The notes below the pieces were generated by a model that worked only from the letters and a program-made list of their open reading frames with translations, did no database searches and was not told the DNA's origin. DNA of 64,000 bases from an uncultured Maribacter sp. GTDB taxonomy: Bacteria; Bacteroidota; Bacteroidia; Flavobacteriales; Flavobacteriaceae. Below are positions 17,806-26,962 of this stretch, in pieces. Where the stretch lies: contig NZ_CANMBB010000003.1 in assembly GCF_947495965.1 (NCBI RefSeq), positions 277,404 to 341,403 on the forward strand, read 5' to 3'. The translations under genes were made by a program, and so were the position numbers. Every line of letters begins with the position of its first letter. Positions within the stretch are counted from its first letter, which is position 1.

Positions 17806-19032
17806 ATGAAAAAAACAATATTATTTTTATGTTTACTAATTTCTTTTCAGAATTGCAGTGAAATTACAAATCTTGAAGAAGAAGAGGAACAGGAAAAAGA
17901 GCTAAAAGAACAGGAACTGGAAGATACCTCTGGGCTGCCTTTTAAAGTAAAATGGTCTATAAATAGAACCGAACAGCAAATACAACACGCTTTTAAAAGT
18001 TTTCTTCATGTATCAGACCATGGTTTATATTATTATAATCCCGTAGGAGAAAATGGATTCTTAAGACTTAATAAGGAAAATGGCGCAAGCTTATGGAATT
18101 TAAAAGACGAAACTTCTGTTCCTCCTTATGCTCTTAAAAAAATTGGAAATTATTTATGGGTATTAGCTCTTGATATAAACGACCCCACAATTTTAAAAAT
18201 AAACCCTGAAAATGGCTCTGTATTATTCTCGAAAAAATCAGGTGTATATCCTTCAATAGCATCTAACAACTCTTGGTTTGGATTAAGAAAAAAATCTACC
18301 GCGCTATATAATATGGAACTAGAAACAGGAAATGATATTGCCGTTTGCGATGAATTTAGGGTTGATAATATTAGAAATTTTCTTGTTAAAGAGGATAAAT
18401 TAGTCTTAATGGATGTTAGAAGAGGCTCGAGAAGCCTACTCTCTATAAACCCAAATACTTGCGGTATTTTTTGGGAAATTCAAGAAGGGGATGAAGCAAA
18501 CTACGGACACCTAAACTATTTTTCATTCGCAGTAGATTTAGGTTCCAAAATTTTAAGCACAGGTGCAAGTTATTTTATTATTCGCTCTCCCAATACTGGT
18601 GAAGCTGAGTTTAAATTTCCATTAGATGCTGCTAATAATCTTAAAATAACACATATGCTTCATGACAAAAATAAAAGTGTCTTATTTTTTCATGATACTA
18701 TTACCGGAAAAGTATTTGCTTTTAATTGGTTCACTAAAACTATCATTTGGGAATCTAAAATACAAAGTAGAGAAGTTGGCCAATTATTCTTAGTATCTAA
18801 TAGATTGTTTTTGTATAGTAAAAACAACAATCTATATGAGCTTAACACAGAAAATGGTACTACCATTTCTGAAAAAGAAATAAAGGTGCTACTCCCTTTT
18901 GAAATTGCTACTGTTTCTTATGCAGTTAATAGATTAGAAGATGGTTATGGTGAAGAATATTTTAGAATATTTGGTGATGAAATTTACTATACTACAGAAA
19001 AAAGCACCGTAGTATCTGCAAGACTAGAATAA
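17806..19032 (+). CDS. lipoprotein with PQQ-like beta-propeller repeats
   Basis: 408 residues from ATG 17806; a longer frame starts with TTG at 17791 and is not preferred. Lipobox FQNC, then an acidic Glu-rich spacer (EEEEEQEKELKEQELE), then repeated blades with the pattern hydrophobic-x-LNxENGxxLW (FLRLNKENGASLWN, ILKINPENGSVLF, FAFNWFTKTIIWE, LYELNTENGTT) of PQQ-like propellers. Such propellers without a dehydrogenase active site are scaffolds, for example BamB. The substrate or partner is unknown. It lies 52 nt after the barrel gene and converges on the DUF922 gene with 2 nt between stops. Confidence 0.78.
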   Translation: MKKTILFLCLLISFQNCSEITNLEEEEEQEKELKEQELEDTSGLPFKVKWSINRTEQQIQHAFKSFLHVSDHGLYYYNPVGENGFLRLNKENGASLWNLKDETSVPPYALKKIGNYLWVLALDINDPTILKINPENGSVLFSKKSGVYPSIASNNSWFGLRKKSTALYNMELETGNDIAVCDEFRVDNIRNFLVKEDKLVLMDVRRGSRSLLSINPNTCGIFWEIQEGDEANYGHLNYFSFAVDLGSKILSTGASYFIIRSPNTGEAEFKFPLDAANNLKITHMLHDKNKSVLFFHDTITGKVFAFNWFTKTIIWESKIQSREVGQLFLVSNRLFLYSKNNNLYELNTENGTTISEKEIKVLLPFEIATVSYAVNRLEDGYGEEYFRIFGDEIYYTTEKSTVVSARLE

Positions 19033-19034
19033 AA

Positions 19035-19559
19035 CTACTTCAAAACCTCTCTTATTTTTTTATTCCAACGTAACTGTTCTTCTAAGTCTCTAGAAAAATT
19101 AGTTTCTTTATCATAAAGGTTTTGATAATCATTAAGCTCATTCATAACCACATTATAGATAAACTTTACTTCTTTTTTTAGGCTACCATGAGTAAAGCTT
19201 GTAGTGTCTAGTTTTTTCTTTAATTTTCGAGCATAAAGTTCTGAAATATCAAAATGTAATTGCTCATGGCTCAAAATAAGAGAATCGCACAATGAAGGGT
19301 TGTACCAAGATTTTTCAGGATAAAAATAAGCACTAACAGTAAAACTTACTTTTAGTTCTCCCCTTATTTTCTGAGCAGAATACTTATAGGTAACACCACT
19401 TGCGGTTGTAGCAGCTGCTCTACTGAGTACAGGAACCTTTCCTTTAAAATCTTTCCAGTTTAACTTATCTTGTGCTTTCCATAGTATTGTAGAATACTCT
19501 TGTGCACTTACTATAGATACACTAAAAAGTAATAAAATAAAAAATCTTAGTGTACCCAA
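19035..19559 (-). CDS. DUF922 family putative secreted zinc protease
   Basis: 174 residues with a signal peptide (FFILLLFSVSIVSAQ). The HEXXH motif is HEQLH at 98-102, the likely zinc-binding active site of DUF922 proteins, which are predicted metalloproteases without a proven substrate. An in-frame stop lies immediately upstream of the first codon and there is no ATG before the signal peptide, so a TTG start at 19559 is required unless the sequence has an error. It follows the LysM protein gene by 25 nt and is probably co-transcribed with it and guaA. Confidence 0.82.
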   Translation of the reverse strand: MGTLRFFILLLFSVSIVSAQEYSTILWKAQDKLNWKDFKGKVPVLSRAAATTASGVTYKYSAQKIRGELKVSFTVSAYFYPEKSWYNPSLCDSLILSHEQLHFDISELYARKLKKKLDTTSFTHGSLKKEVKFIYNVVMNELNDYQNLYDKETNFSRDLEEQLRWNKKIREVLK

Positions 19560-19584
19560 TTAAATATGTTGTTTTTATTTCAAA

Positions 19585-21756
19585 CTATTCCTCTTCCTTA
19601 ATTTGTTTTATTCGCATATCATCATAACTCATGATATAAGATACATTGTTATAATAGCCTTGGTTTCCTTTCTTAATATAATTAAAACCATTACCATTAT
19701 ACTCTGTAGACCCAATAACCTTCGAAACTGCAAATAAATCATTCTTATAGGCTAATTTTAACAATATATCATACGTTAAATCAAATCCTCTTACCGCATA
19801 TTTATCTGGAGTATCTCCAAATCTTTTTCTATACTGTTTTACAAAAGAATTATTGGACACTTCTTTATAAGCAGAAGGATATGTAAAATTCAAATTAGAT
19901 AAATGTACATTAGAAATAACATCATTTTCAAATCCTTTATTCCTATTTGTAGTAAACATTTTTACTATTACATCTTTTGTATTTATTGAATTTAAAATAG
20001 AGCTTACACTAGATATTAATTTAGGGTTAGCAGTTTCTACAAACACCCAGTTTACCGTCTCTTGTGAAAATAATGCTGTAAGCTTTTCTATATTAATTGC
20101 AACATTTTTCTTTTCCTCTTTTATTTCAACAATTTTAGCTTCTGGAAATCTTGCTACTATTTTACCTTCTATAGGTTTATTATCACCATCTGCTATTATA
20201 ATTATATTTTCATCTTCAACTTTACTTTCTAAGTAAGTAAGCATACGCTCTCTCTGAATTTCATCAGAAGGATAAGAAAAGAAAACATTATTATGTCCCA
20301 TATTGTTTTTAACAGGAAAAGGTGCTACTACTGGAACATTTCTTCTATTAGCCTGGCTACAAACCTCCTTTAAAGAAGCTCCATCTATAGGGCCAATAAC
20401 TGCAGAATAGTCTCCCAAATTTTCTGCATTTAAAATATCTTTTGTTTTTTGTAAATCTAACTGATTATCAAGGGTTTTTACCTCTACTGTTACCCCTAAC
20501 TTCTTTAAAGAATCTAACGCAACAAGTGCTCCAGAATATAAACCTAAGCTGTATTTTAAATCGTTTCTAGAGCTAATTTTCTTAATTGCATCTTGTTTAT
20601 TAGACACATCTACCTTATCTAATCTAAAAGGTAAAAGAAATAAAATTTTGGAAGTATTACCTACAGCAATACTATCCAAAAGATTCATTTTATCTAAAAC
20701 TAACGAATTCTTTACTTCAAAATCTCCAGTTTTATTTTTAGGAAGTTTTAAAACCATACCAGCTTTTAATCCATCTTTTAAATCTGGATTTAAACTTAGT
20801 AATTCTCTATAACTAACTCCTAATTTACGAGTTAAAGAAAACTCGGTTTGTTTTGGCTTTACAACATAAAAATTAAAATTATCGGTATTAACAATACCTG
20901 TATTTACCTTTTTTTCAGGAATACGAAGAATCATTCCTTCTTTTAACCCTCCTCGTTCTTTAATCTCAGGGTTTAAATCTGTTAATTCTTTAGAGGTATA
21001 GCCAAATTTCTTCTCTAAACTATAAAAAGTTTGTCCAGCCGGAACGGTATAAGAAGTATATAATTGCACTTGTTGTTCCCCTAAGCTACTACCAGCTATT
21101 TTAGGAAGCTTTAGTTCACTTCCTTCAGATAAATGCGTATTATTTTTAGAAAGTCTAGGGTTTAACACTAGTAAACTATCTATAGTAATACCATACTTAT
21201 GAGCTATACTCCAGCGTGTATCTTTTGCAGAAACAAGGTACGTCTCAAAATCATCCTCATTAATTTCAATTTCAGTTGGTTTTACCCTTTTATATTTAGG
21301 GATACGTAAAACCATTTTCTTTTTTAATGGAGAAGAATAAAGAGCTGGGTTATATTTTTTTATAAGTTCTTCCGTAATATGAAATCGTTTCGCAATACCA
21401 TACAATGTTTCCTTCTTACTAACTTTATAACTAGTAAATCCTATTGGTTGTTCTTGAGCAGGACTTTCTTCTTTTTTGGTAGTAGTTCTTGGTTTTGTTT
21501 TTGTTTTTACAATTTCTTGAACCTTTTGGGGATCCAAAGGAATAACTAGAATAGTACTTTTTATAAGTGGCTTATTCTTTTTTAATTCTTTATTATAAGT
21601 AAGAATATCTTCTTGCGAAACTTTATATTGTTTAGCAATAGCCTCTAAAGACTCCCCCCTTTTTACAGCATGAGTTGTAAATTTCTGAGCGCTAATAGTA
21701 TTGCTTATGAAAACAAAAAGAACTGCAAAAAAAATGTTTTTAAGTATTAATTTCAT
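19585..21756 (-). CDS. LysM-repeat protein fused to a periplasmic receptor (PBP1-like) domain
   Basis: 723 residues from ATG 21756; the longer frame to 21768 overlaps guaA. A signal peptide ends at NTISAQ. Five LysM motifs (about 25-345) alternate with Lys-rich linkers, each ending in a LRIP or LKLP strand, and bind peptidoglycan glycan. The rest (about 365-720) looks like a type 1 periplasmic binding or LpoA-like fold: KILFLLPFRLD, then AVIGPIDGASLKEV, VPVVAPFPVKN and VFFSYPSDEIQRERML. Outside the Bacteroidetes, similar domains regulate penicillin-binding proteins, so a cell-wall role is the best inference. It starts 2 nt after the guaA stop. Confidence 0.88.
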   Translation of the reverse strand: MKLILKNIFFAVLFVFISNTISAQKFTTHAVKRGESLEAIAKQYKVSQEDILTYNKELKKNKPLIKSTILVIPLDPQKVQEIVKTKTKPRTTTKKEESPAQEQPIGFTSYKVSKKETLYGIAKRFHITEELIKKYNPALYSSPLKKKMVLRIPKYKRVKPTEIEINEDDFETYLVSAKDTRWSIAHKYGITIDSLLVLNPRLSKNNTHLSEGSELKLPKIAGSSLGEQQVQLYTSYTVPAGQTFYSLEKKFGYTSKELTDLNPEIKERGGLKEGMILRIPEKKVNTGIVNTDNFNFYVVKPKQTEFSLTRKLGVSYRELLSLNPDLKDGLKAGMVLKLPKNKTGDFEVKNSLVLDKMNLLDSIAVGNTSKILFLLPFRLDKVDVSNKQDAIKKISSRNDLKYSLGLYSGALVALDSLKKLGVTVEVKTLDNQLDLQKTKDILNAENLGDYSAVIGPIDGASLKEVCSQANRRNVPVVAPFPVKNNMGHNNVFFSYPSDEIQRERMLTYLESKVEDENIIIIADGDNKPIEGKIVARFPEAKIVEIKEEKKNVAINIEKLTALFSQETVNWVFVETANPKLISSVSSILNSINTKDVIVKMFTTNRNKGFENDVISNVHLSNLNFTYPSAYKEVSNNSFVKQYRKRFGDTPDKYAVRGFDLTYDILLKLAYKNDLFAVSKVIGSTEYNGNGFNYIKKGNQGYYNNVSYIMSYDDMRIKQIKEEE

Positions 21757-21758
21757 AT

Positions 21759-23291
21759 TTATTCCCATTCTATAGTTGCTGGTGGTTTAGAGCTAATATC
21801 ATAAACAACTCTGTTTACACCTCTTACTTTATTTATTATGTCGTTCGATGTTTTTTGTAAAAATTCATACGGTAAATTTACCCAATCTGCCGTCATACCA
21901 TCTGTACTTTCTACAGCACGTAAAGCTACACATTTTTCATAGGTACGCTCATCTCCCATAACACCTACACTATTTACTGGTAAAAGCATTGCTCCCGCCT
22001 GCCAAACTTTATCATACAAGCCCCATTTTTTTAATCCGTTCACAAAAATAGCATCTACTTCTTGTAAGATAGAAACTTTTTCTGGAGTTATATCTCCAAG
22101 TATACGAATTGCTAATCCAGGGCCTGGAAAAGGGTGTCTCCCTAGTAGTTCAGGGTCTATCCCCATGCTAGCACCTACTCTACGAACCTCATCTTTAAAT
22201 AACATTCGTAATGGCTCTACCACATCTAACTTCATATAATCTGGTAAACCGCCTACATTATGATGACTTTTTATAGTTGCTGATGGCCCTCCAGTTGCAG
22301 ATACAGATTCTATTACGTCTGGGTAAATAGTTCCTTGAGCTAACCATTTAGCATCTTCTACAAGATGAGATTCATCATCAAAAACCTCTATAAAAACTCT
22401 TCCTATAATTTTCCTTTTCTTTTCTGGATCACTCTCCCCTGCTAGTTCATCCAAAAAGCGTGCCGAAGCATTTACTCCCTTTACATTTAGTCCCATACCT
22501 TCGTACTGTGTTAATACACTTTGGAACTCATTTTTACGTAAAAGACCATTATCTACAAAAATACAATACAAGTTTTTTCCTATTGCTTTATGTAAAAGCA
22601 CAGCTGCTACAGTAGAATCTACTCCACCAGATAACCCTAAAATTACTCTATCTTCTCCTATTTTCTCTTTTAGCTCTGAAACAGTGGTGTCTACAAAAGC
22701 ATCTGGTGTCCAAGTTTGCGCTAATCCCGCTATTTTAACTAAAAAATTTTCTAGTAACAATTTACCATCTTTAGAATGGTAAACTTCTGGGTGGAATTGG
22801 ATAGCATAGGTATCTTCACCTTCAATTTTATATGCTGCATTTTCCACATCATGCGTACTTGCTAATTTCTTTGCATTTGTAGGCAACTCCTTAATTGTAT
22901 CACTATGACTCATCCAAACTTGGCTGCCTTCTGATATGTTTTCTAAAAAAAGCTCATCCTTTTCTACAAAAGATAAATTTGCTCTACCATATTCTCTTGT
23001 GTTTGAAGGTGCTACATTACCACCTCCAAAATGTGCTAAATATTGCGCACCGTAACACACTGCTAAAAGCGGTTTTTTTCCTCTAATCTCAGATAGGTCT
23101 GGATGTGGAGCATCCTCTGCTCTCACCGAAAAGGGAGAACCTGAGAGTATTACCGCTTTATATCCAGAAAGGTCTTTTGGAAGGTTGTTATAAGGTTTTA
23201 TTTCACAGAAAATATTTAGTTCTCTAACTCGTCTGGCGATAAGTTGTGTGTACTGAGAACCAAAATCTAGTATTAGGACGTTATTTTGCAT
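21759..23291 (-). CDS. guaA: GMP synthase (glutamine-hydrolysing)
   Basis: 510 residues. It aminates XMP to GMP. The N-terminal class I amidotransferase has Cys in LAVCYGAQY and HPE in FHPEVYH. The synthetase has PP-loop [12 protein letters not shown] and the C-terminal dimerisation domain contains [12 protein letters not shown]. The frame extends to a TTG at 23297, but ATG 23291 is preferred because a TATTTTTG -7 box ends 3 nt before it, implying an almost leaderless mRNA. It heads a tight operon with the LysM receptor protein and DUF922 genes. Confidence 0.97.
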   Translation of the reverse strand: MQNNVLILDFGSQYTQLIARRVRELNIFCEIKPYNNLPKDLSGYKAVILSGSPFSVRAEDAPHPDLSEIRGKKPLLAVCYGAQYLAHFGGGNVAPSNTREYGRANLSFVEKDELFLENISEGSQVWMSHSDTIKELPTNAKKLASTHDVENAAYKIEGEDTYAIQFHPEVYHSKDGKLLLENFLVKIAGLAQTWTPDAFVDTTVSELKEKIGEDRVILGLSGGVDSTVAAVLLHKAIGKNLYCIFVDNGLLRKNEFQSVLTQYEGMGLNVKGVNASARFLDELAGESDPEKKRKIIGRVFIEVFDDESHLVEDAKWLAQGTIYPDVIESVSATGGPSATIKSHHNVGGLPDYMKLDVVEPLRMLFKDEVRRVGASMGIDPELLGRHPFPGPGLAIRILGDITPEKVSILQEVDAIFVNGLKKWGLYDKVWQAGAMLLPVNSVGVMGDERTYEKCVALRAVESTDGMTADWVNLPYEFLQKTSNDIINKVRGVNRVVYDISSKPPATIEWE

Positions 23292-23294
23292 GCG

Positions 23295-23302
23295 CAAAAA
23301 TA
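23295..23302 (-). promoter_or_regulatory. -7 box TATTTTTG abutting the guaA start
   Basis: The minus strand reads TATTTTTG then CGC then ATG. With initiation about 6-7 nt beyond the box the transcript would begin at or near the start codon, that is leaderless. Confidence 0.55.
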
Positions 23303-23403
23303 GTAATTTGAAAATTTTAAGAAAGCATCTTCAAAAGATATTTATTCAAGTATTTTAAAATTTATCAAAAGAGACTTAATTAAAAAAGTTATTTATAATA
23401 AAA

Positions 23404-23429
23404 AAAGCTTAGGAACCACCCTAAGCTTT
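23404..23429 (-). terminator. terminator-like hairpin upstream of guaA
   Basis: AAAGCTTAGG (23404-23413) pairs with CCTAAGCTTT (23420-23429) around a 6-nt loop. On the minus strand it is followed by TTTTTTTATTAT, a good intrinsic terminator pointing toward guaA. No annotated minus-strand gene ends here. Confidence 0.7.
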
Positions 23430-23581
23430 ACATCGAAATTAAAAACCAACCTAAACACATAAAACCATAAAGATTTTATATAAAATTCTTTTTCATAGGA
23501 ATTTTTATATATAACAACTGAAAAAATAAAAACCCTACTTTATGAGATTTTTCTTACCTTTATGTTAACTTAAAACATATT

Positions 23582-24127
23582 ATGACTAATCTCTATTTAC
23601 AAGAAATTAAGTCTGAGCTAAAATTAGCATTAACAAAAAAAAACCATCCCCTAAAATTTTGTGTTCTTGGTACTATTGGTTCAGAAAATACTCCTCAATT
23701 AAGAATCATTGGGCTTAGAAAGTTCACGGATGATTTTAGTTTTACTTTATATACCGATAGGCGTTCTGCCAAAATATCTCAAATAACAAAAAATAATAAT
23801 GTTAGTTTATTATTTTATCATCCTGTAAAAAAATTACAAATAAAAATTGAAGGAATTGCTAATGTTATTAGGGACTGCGGTATACTAAAAGAACAGTGGT
23901 TAAAAATAAATGAAAAAGCAAAAAGAGATTACACCACAATGTTTGCTCCAGGCAGTAAAATAGGTAGCCCTGAAGAAATAACATACCTTAAAGAAAAAAA
24001 CTTTTTTTCTAGTATAGAAATAAAAGCTGAAACCATAGAATATCTAAAATTAAAAGAAACGAGCCATTTTAAAGTTCAATTTCATAAAGATATAAATGGA
24101 TGGGTTAGTGAATTTCTTGTTCCTTAA
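23582..24127 (+). CDS. pyridoxamine 5'-phosphate oxidase-like FMN-binding protein
   Basis: 181 residues with the split-barrel flavin fold: strands PQLRIIGLRKF and FTLYTDRRSAKISQI, then NVSLLFYHPVKKLQIKIEG, as in PNPOx-family and general stress FMN proteins. The family ranges from true PNP oxidases to F420- or haem-binding proteins; the substrate is not determined here, and the C-terminus lacks the clear PLP-binding tail of PdxH. It is separated from guaA by 290 nt and ends 1 nt before the stop of the convergent decarboxylase gene. Confidence 0.82.
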   Translation: MTNLYLQEIKSELKLALTKKNHPLKFCVLGTIGSENTPQLRIIGLRKFTDDFSFTLYTDRRSAKISQITKNNNVSLLFYHPVKKLQIKIEGIANVIRDCGILKEQWLKINEKAKRDYTTMFAPGSKIGSPEEITYLKEKNFFSSIEIKAETIEYLKLKETSHFKVQFHKDINGWVSEFLVP

Positions 24128-24128
24128 A

Positions 24129-25499
24129 CTACTCCATAGTTTTTAAAATAGCATTTATGTCTTCCTCTGTAGTATCTGGGTTTATAAAACAAAAACGGGA
24201 TACTGTCTCAAAAGTATTTCCTACTTTCCATTTTGTTGGGGTTACAAGTGCAAAACCTTCTTTATGGTTTTTATAGGTCCAATCTCTATAATCATTAGGA
24301 GACCAACCTTTTCTCCTAAATAAAACACAGGACAAACTAGGTTCCCTAACTAATTCTACTATTGGATTTTTTGTAATTATTTCTCCAGCTAAATTAGCTA
24401 GTGCAATACCCCGTTCTACTGCAGATTTATACAAATCTGTTCCATGCATTGCTAAAGAAAACCACAGAGGCAACCCTCTTACTCTTCTTGTTAATTGAAT
24501 TTGATAGTCAGATGGATTAAAACCATGAGCTCCTTCGTCTTTAAAAATATCCAAATAACTTCCTTCTTGTGAATGTGCTTCTTTTGCTAATTCTGGGTTT
24601 TTATATATTATAGCTCCACAATCATAAGGAGAAAACAACCATTTGTGAGGATCAATCGTAATACTATCTGCTTTTTCTATACCTTTAAATAAATGACGAA
24701 CAGAGTCTGCCGCTAAAGCCCCACCACCATATGCCGCATCTACATGAAACCAAAGACTTTCCTTCTCACAAATATCTGCTATTCCACTTAAATCATCTAT
24801 AATTCCTGCGTTTGTTGTTCCTCCTGTAGCTACTACAGAAAAAAGCCTTTTACGATCTATAGTATCTAAACTATTTATAGCCTTTTCCAAATCATTCCTA
24901 GACATTAAATCCTCTGTAGGCACTAAAAAAACATCTACATCTATAACTTTTGCCATAGCTTTAATAGAAGAATGTGCACCAATAGAAGTTATTATTAATC
25001 CTTTTTGATTTAAATTCTGAATGTCTTTACGCCAGTTTTCTCTAGCTGTTACCATTGCAGATAAATTAGCAGCAGTACCACCACTTGTAAACACCCCAAA
25101 AGCTTTATCAGGTAAGCCTGTTAAGGAAACCAACCACTTCATAGCTTCGTTTTCTGCAAAAATACCACCAGCTCCTTCCATCCAATAAGCGCCATGTATA
25201 CTAGATGCCGATGTAACTAGATCAAACATAATAGCTGCTCTTGTTGGTGCGGCAGGAACAAATGCTAAATGTCTAGGGTGATCTATAGGAACTGTAGCTT
25301 TAATTAAAACATCTTTAAATAAATTAAACGCATTTTCTCCCCCTATTCCTTCAGGTGTTATGGTTTCTCCTACTATTGCCCTTAATTCCTCTTCTTTTTT
25401 GGGCTTCCCAAACTCTGGATTTGTTTTTGCTATCCTATCTATAGCATACTTTACAACATCCAATGTCATTTCTACCAAACCAATATCTATATTATGCAT
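24129..25499 (-). CDS. PLP-dependent group II amino acid decarboxylase
   Basis: 456 residues, fold type I. The Schiff-base Lys is Lys286 in SITIDPHKWLFSPYDCG. His252 and Asp254 in FHVDAAYGG bind the ring, and TSGGTAANLSA at 138-148 binds phosphate. Similarity is to aromatic-L-amino-acid and related decarboxylases (Pfam Pyridoxal_deC); the substrate, perhaps an aromatic amino acid, is not proven. No transporter or pathway partner is adjacent. A -7 box at 25518-25525 gives it its own promoter, separate from the glycosyltransferase gene 74 nt upstream. Confidence 0.88.
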   Translation of the reverse strand: MHNIDIGLVEMTLDVVKYAIDRIAKTNPEFGKPKKEEELRAIVGETITPEGIGGENAFNLFKDVLIKATVPIDHPRHLAFVPAAPTRAAIMFDLVTSASSIHGAYWMEGAGGIFAENEAMKWLVSLTGLPDKAFGVFTSGGTAANLSAMVTARENWRKDIQNLNQKGLIITSIGAHSSIKAMAKVIDVDVFLVPTEDLMSRNDLEKAINSLDTIDRKRLFSVVATGGTTNAGIIDDLSGIADICEKESLWFHVDAAYGGGALAADSVRHLFKGIEKADSITIDPHKWLFSPYDCGAIIYKNPELAKEAHSQEGSYLDIFKDEGAHGFNPSDYQIQLTRRVRGLPLWFSLAMHGTDLYKSAVERGIALANLAGEIITKNPIVELVREPSLSCVLFRRKGWSPNDYRDWTYKNHKEGFALVTPTKWKVGNTFETVSRFCFINPDTTEEDINAILKTME

Positions 25500-25517
25500 A
25501 TTTTTAATTTAACAACT

Positions 25518-25525
25518 CAAAGTTA
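25518..25525 (-). promoter_or_regulatory. -7 box TAACTTTG for the decarboxylase gene
   Basis: The minus strand reads TAACTTTG, matching TAnnTTTG, 18 nt upstream of the ATG. Confidence 0.5.
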
Positions 25526-25573
25526 CACTATTGGCTAGACCATTCCATGGGCTCACAAAAAATTAAATTGTTC

Positions 25574-26953
25574 TTAATCTAAATAAAAACTTAGATTCTT
25601 TTTTTCTTTTCCAAACTTATCAATGCTATGAACCTCTTTTGCATCTCTAGATTTTAAAGAATCTGAATTAATTTTAATCACAACACGTTGTCCTTTTTTC
25701 TCTTTAGATTTTGGCAACGTAAAATCATCTAAAGATAAAACTTCTCTTTCTGGGTTTAAAAATCTAATATTGCCTGCATAGGTAACATCTGGTAAAACCC
25801 ATTGCTTTTTCTTAAAATTGGCATTTAAATCTTCCGAAATTTGATTAAAACTATAATGTACTGATGATGGTATTTTTAAAACTTTTTCTATTGGCGTTCT
25901 TATTGTTTGCCCAAAAATTATAAAAAGAAAAAAGCCGAAACCATAGTTCACATATTTAGTAAGACCCTTTACTTTAACTAGAGATAAAAAAAGGACTACG
26001 TATGGAATAAATAAAGGCAAGAGCCATCTGGTATGCACCTTAACTATACTCATACTTACAAATACTACCAATAAAACTATTACTTGTGCTATAAATACGT
26101 GCTTTAACCAACTACTCTTAGCAGTTTTTAGCACAACTTTTTTTCTCCAAAAAAGAAATCCAAAAAATAAAAAAAGAGGCAGAATTAAATTAAATATGCT
26201 ATTAAAAAAAGCTAAAAAACTTGAAATTATAGGTAGAGTGTTTTCAATATCTGTATTAGTTTTTAAAGCTACACTTTTATGTAGCTCATCAACAAAATAA
26301 GAACTAGAGAACAAGTCATAAAAGTGAGGAAAAATAAGAATCACTATTAAGACAATAGTTCCTATTATTCTTTTATTTAAAATTATTTTCTTCAAAGAAT
26401 CATTAAAAGGAATAGCAAATAGTAATGCCCCTAACATTAAAAAATAATTATACTTTGTTAAGATTCCTAAACTAATTACTAACCCTAATAAAACATAGTT
26501 AAATGTAGATTTATGAGTAATTAAACGTTGTATAAAAATAAAAGTCAATACAACAGACAAACACAATAGTGATGTATGTGATAACCTTCTAAATGTAAAG
26601 TCTATAAATACCGGAAATAGGGCTAATAGAATAACCGCTAAAGCTGCTTGTTCTTTATTTTTTAAATATTGCTTTCCAAAAAAATACACACTACCTATTG
26701 TACTACTAAATAATAAAGCTCGTAAAAATGAAAATGAAAGTTTTGTAACTCCAAACACTTTATTTACTAATATTTGTAGCCATGTATAGACGGGTGGTTG
26801 ATCATCATAGGTTAATCGCCACCACTGGGAATAAAATGCCTGTTCTGCATCTTCTAACTCTAATGCAGCTTTCATGTAACTAATACAAATAATTGCTAAT
26901 CCACTTAACAAAGCAAGTATTACAACCTTCTTAGACACATTATAGGTTTGCAT
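25574..26953 (-). CDS. GT39/ArnT-like membrane glycosyltransferase
   Basis: 459 residues. About eight to ten membrane helices are clear in the first 350. After helix 1 the segment WRLTYDDQPPVYTWLQ carries the acidic motif in the first periplasmic loop that is diagnostic of GT-C dolichyl-phosphate-mannose or undecaprenyl-sugar transferases. A short periplasmic C-terminal domain (about 360-459) follows. It would transfer a lipid-linked sugar to lipid A, a protein or a glycan; the acceptor is unknown. It lies 9 nt after bshC and is probably co-transcribed. Confidence 0.86.
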   Translation of the reverse strand: MQTYNVSKKVVILALLSGLAIICISYMKAALELEDAEQAFYSQWWRLTYDDQPPVYTWLQILVNKVFGVTKLSFSFLRALLFSSTIGSVYFFGKQYLKNKEQAALAVILLALFPVFIDFTFRRLSHTSLLCLSVVLTFIFIQRLITHKSTFNYVLLGLVISLGILTKYNYFLMLGALLFAIPFNDSLKKIILNKRIIGTIVLIVILIFPHFYDLFSSSYFVDELHKSVALKTNTDIENTLPIISSFLAFFNSIFNLILPLFLFFGFLFWRKKVVLKTAKSSWLKHVFIAQVIVLLVVFVSMSIVKVHTRWLLPLFIPYVVLFLSLVKVKGLTKYVNYGFGFFLFIIFGQTIRTPIEKVLKIPSSVHYSFNQISEDLNANFKKKQWVLPDVTYAGNIRFLNPEREVLSLDDFTLPKSKEKKGQRVVIKINSDSLKSRDAKEVHSIDKFGKEKKNLSFYLD

Positions 26954-26962
26954 TTTTTACTA

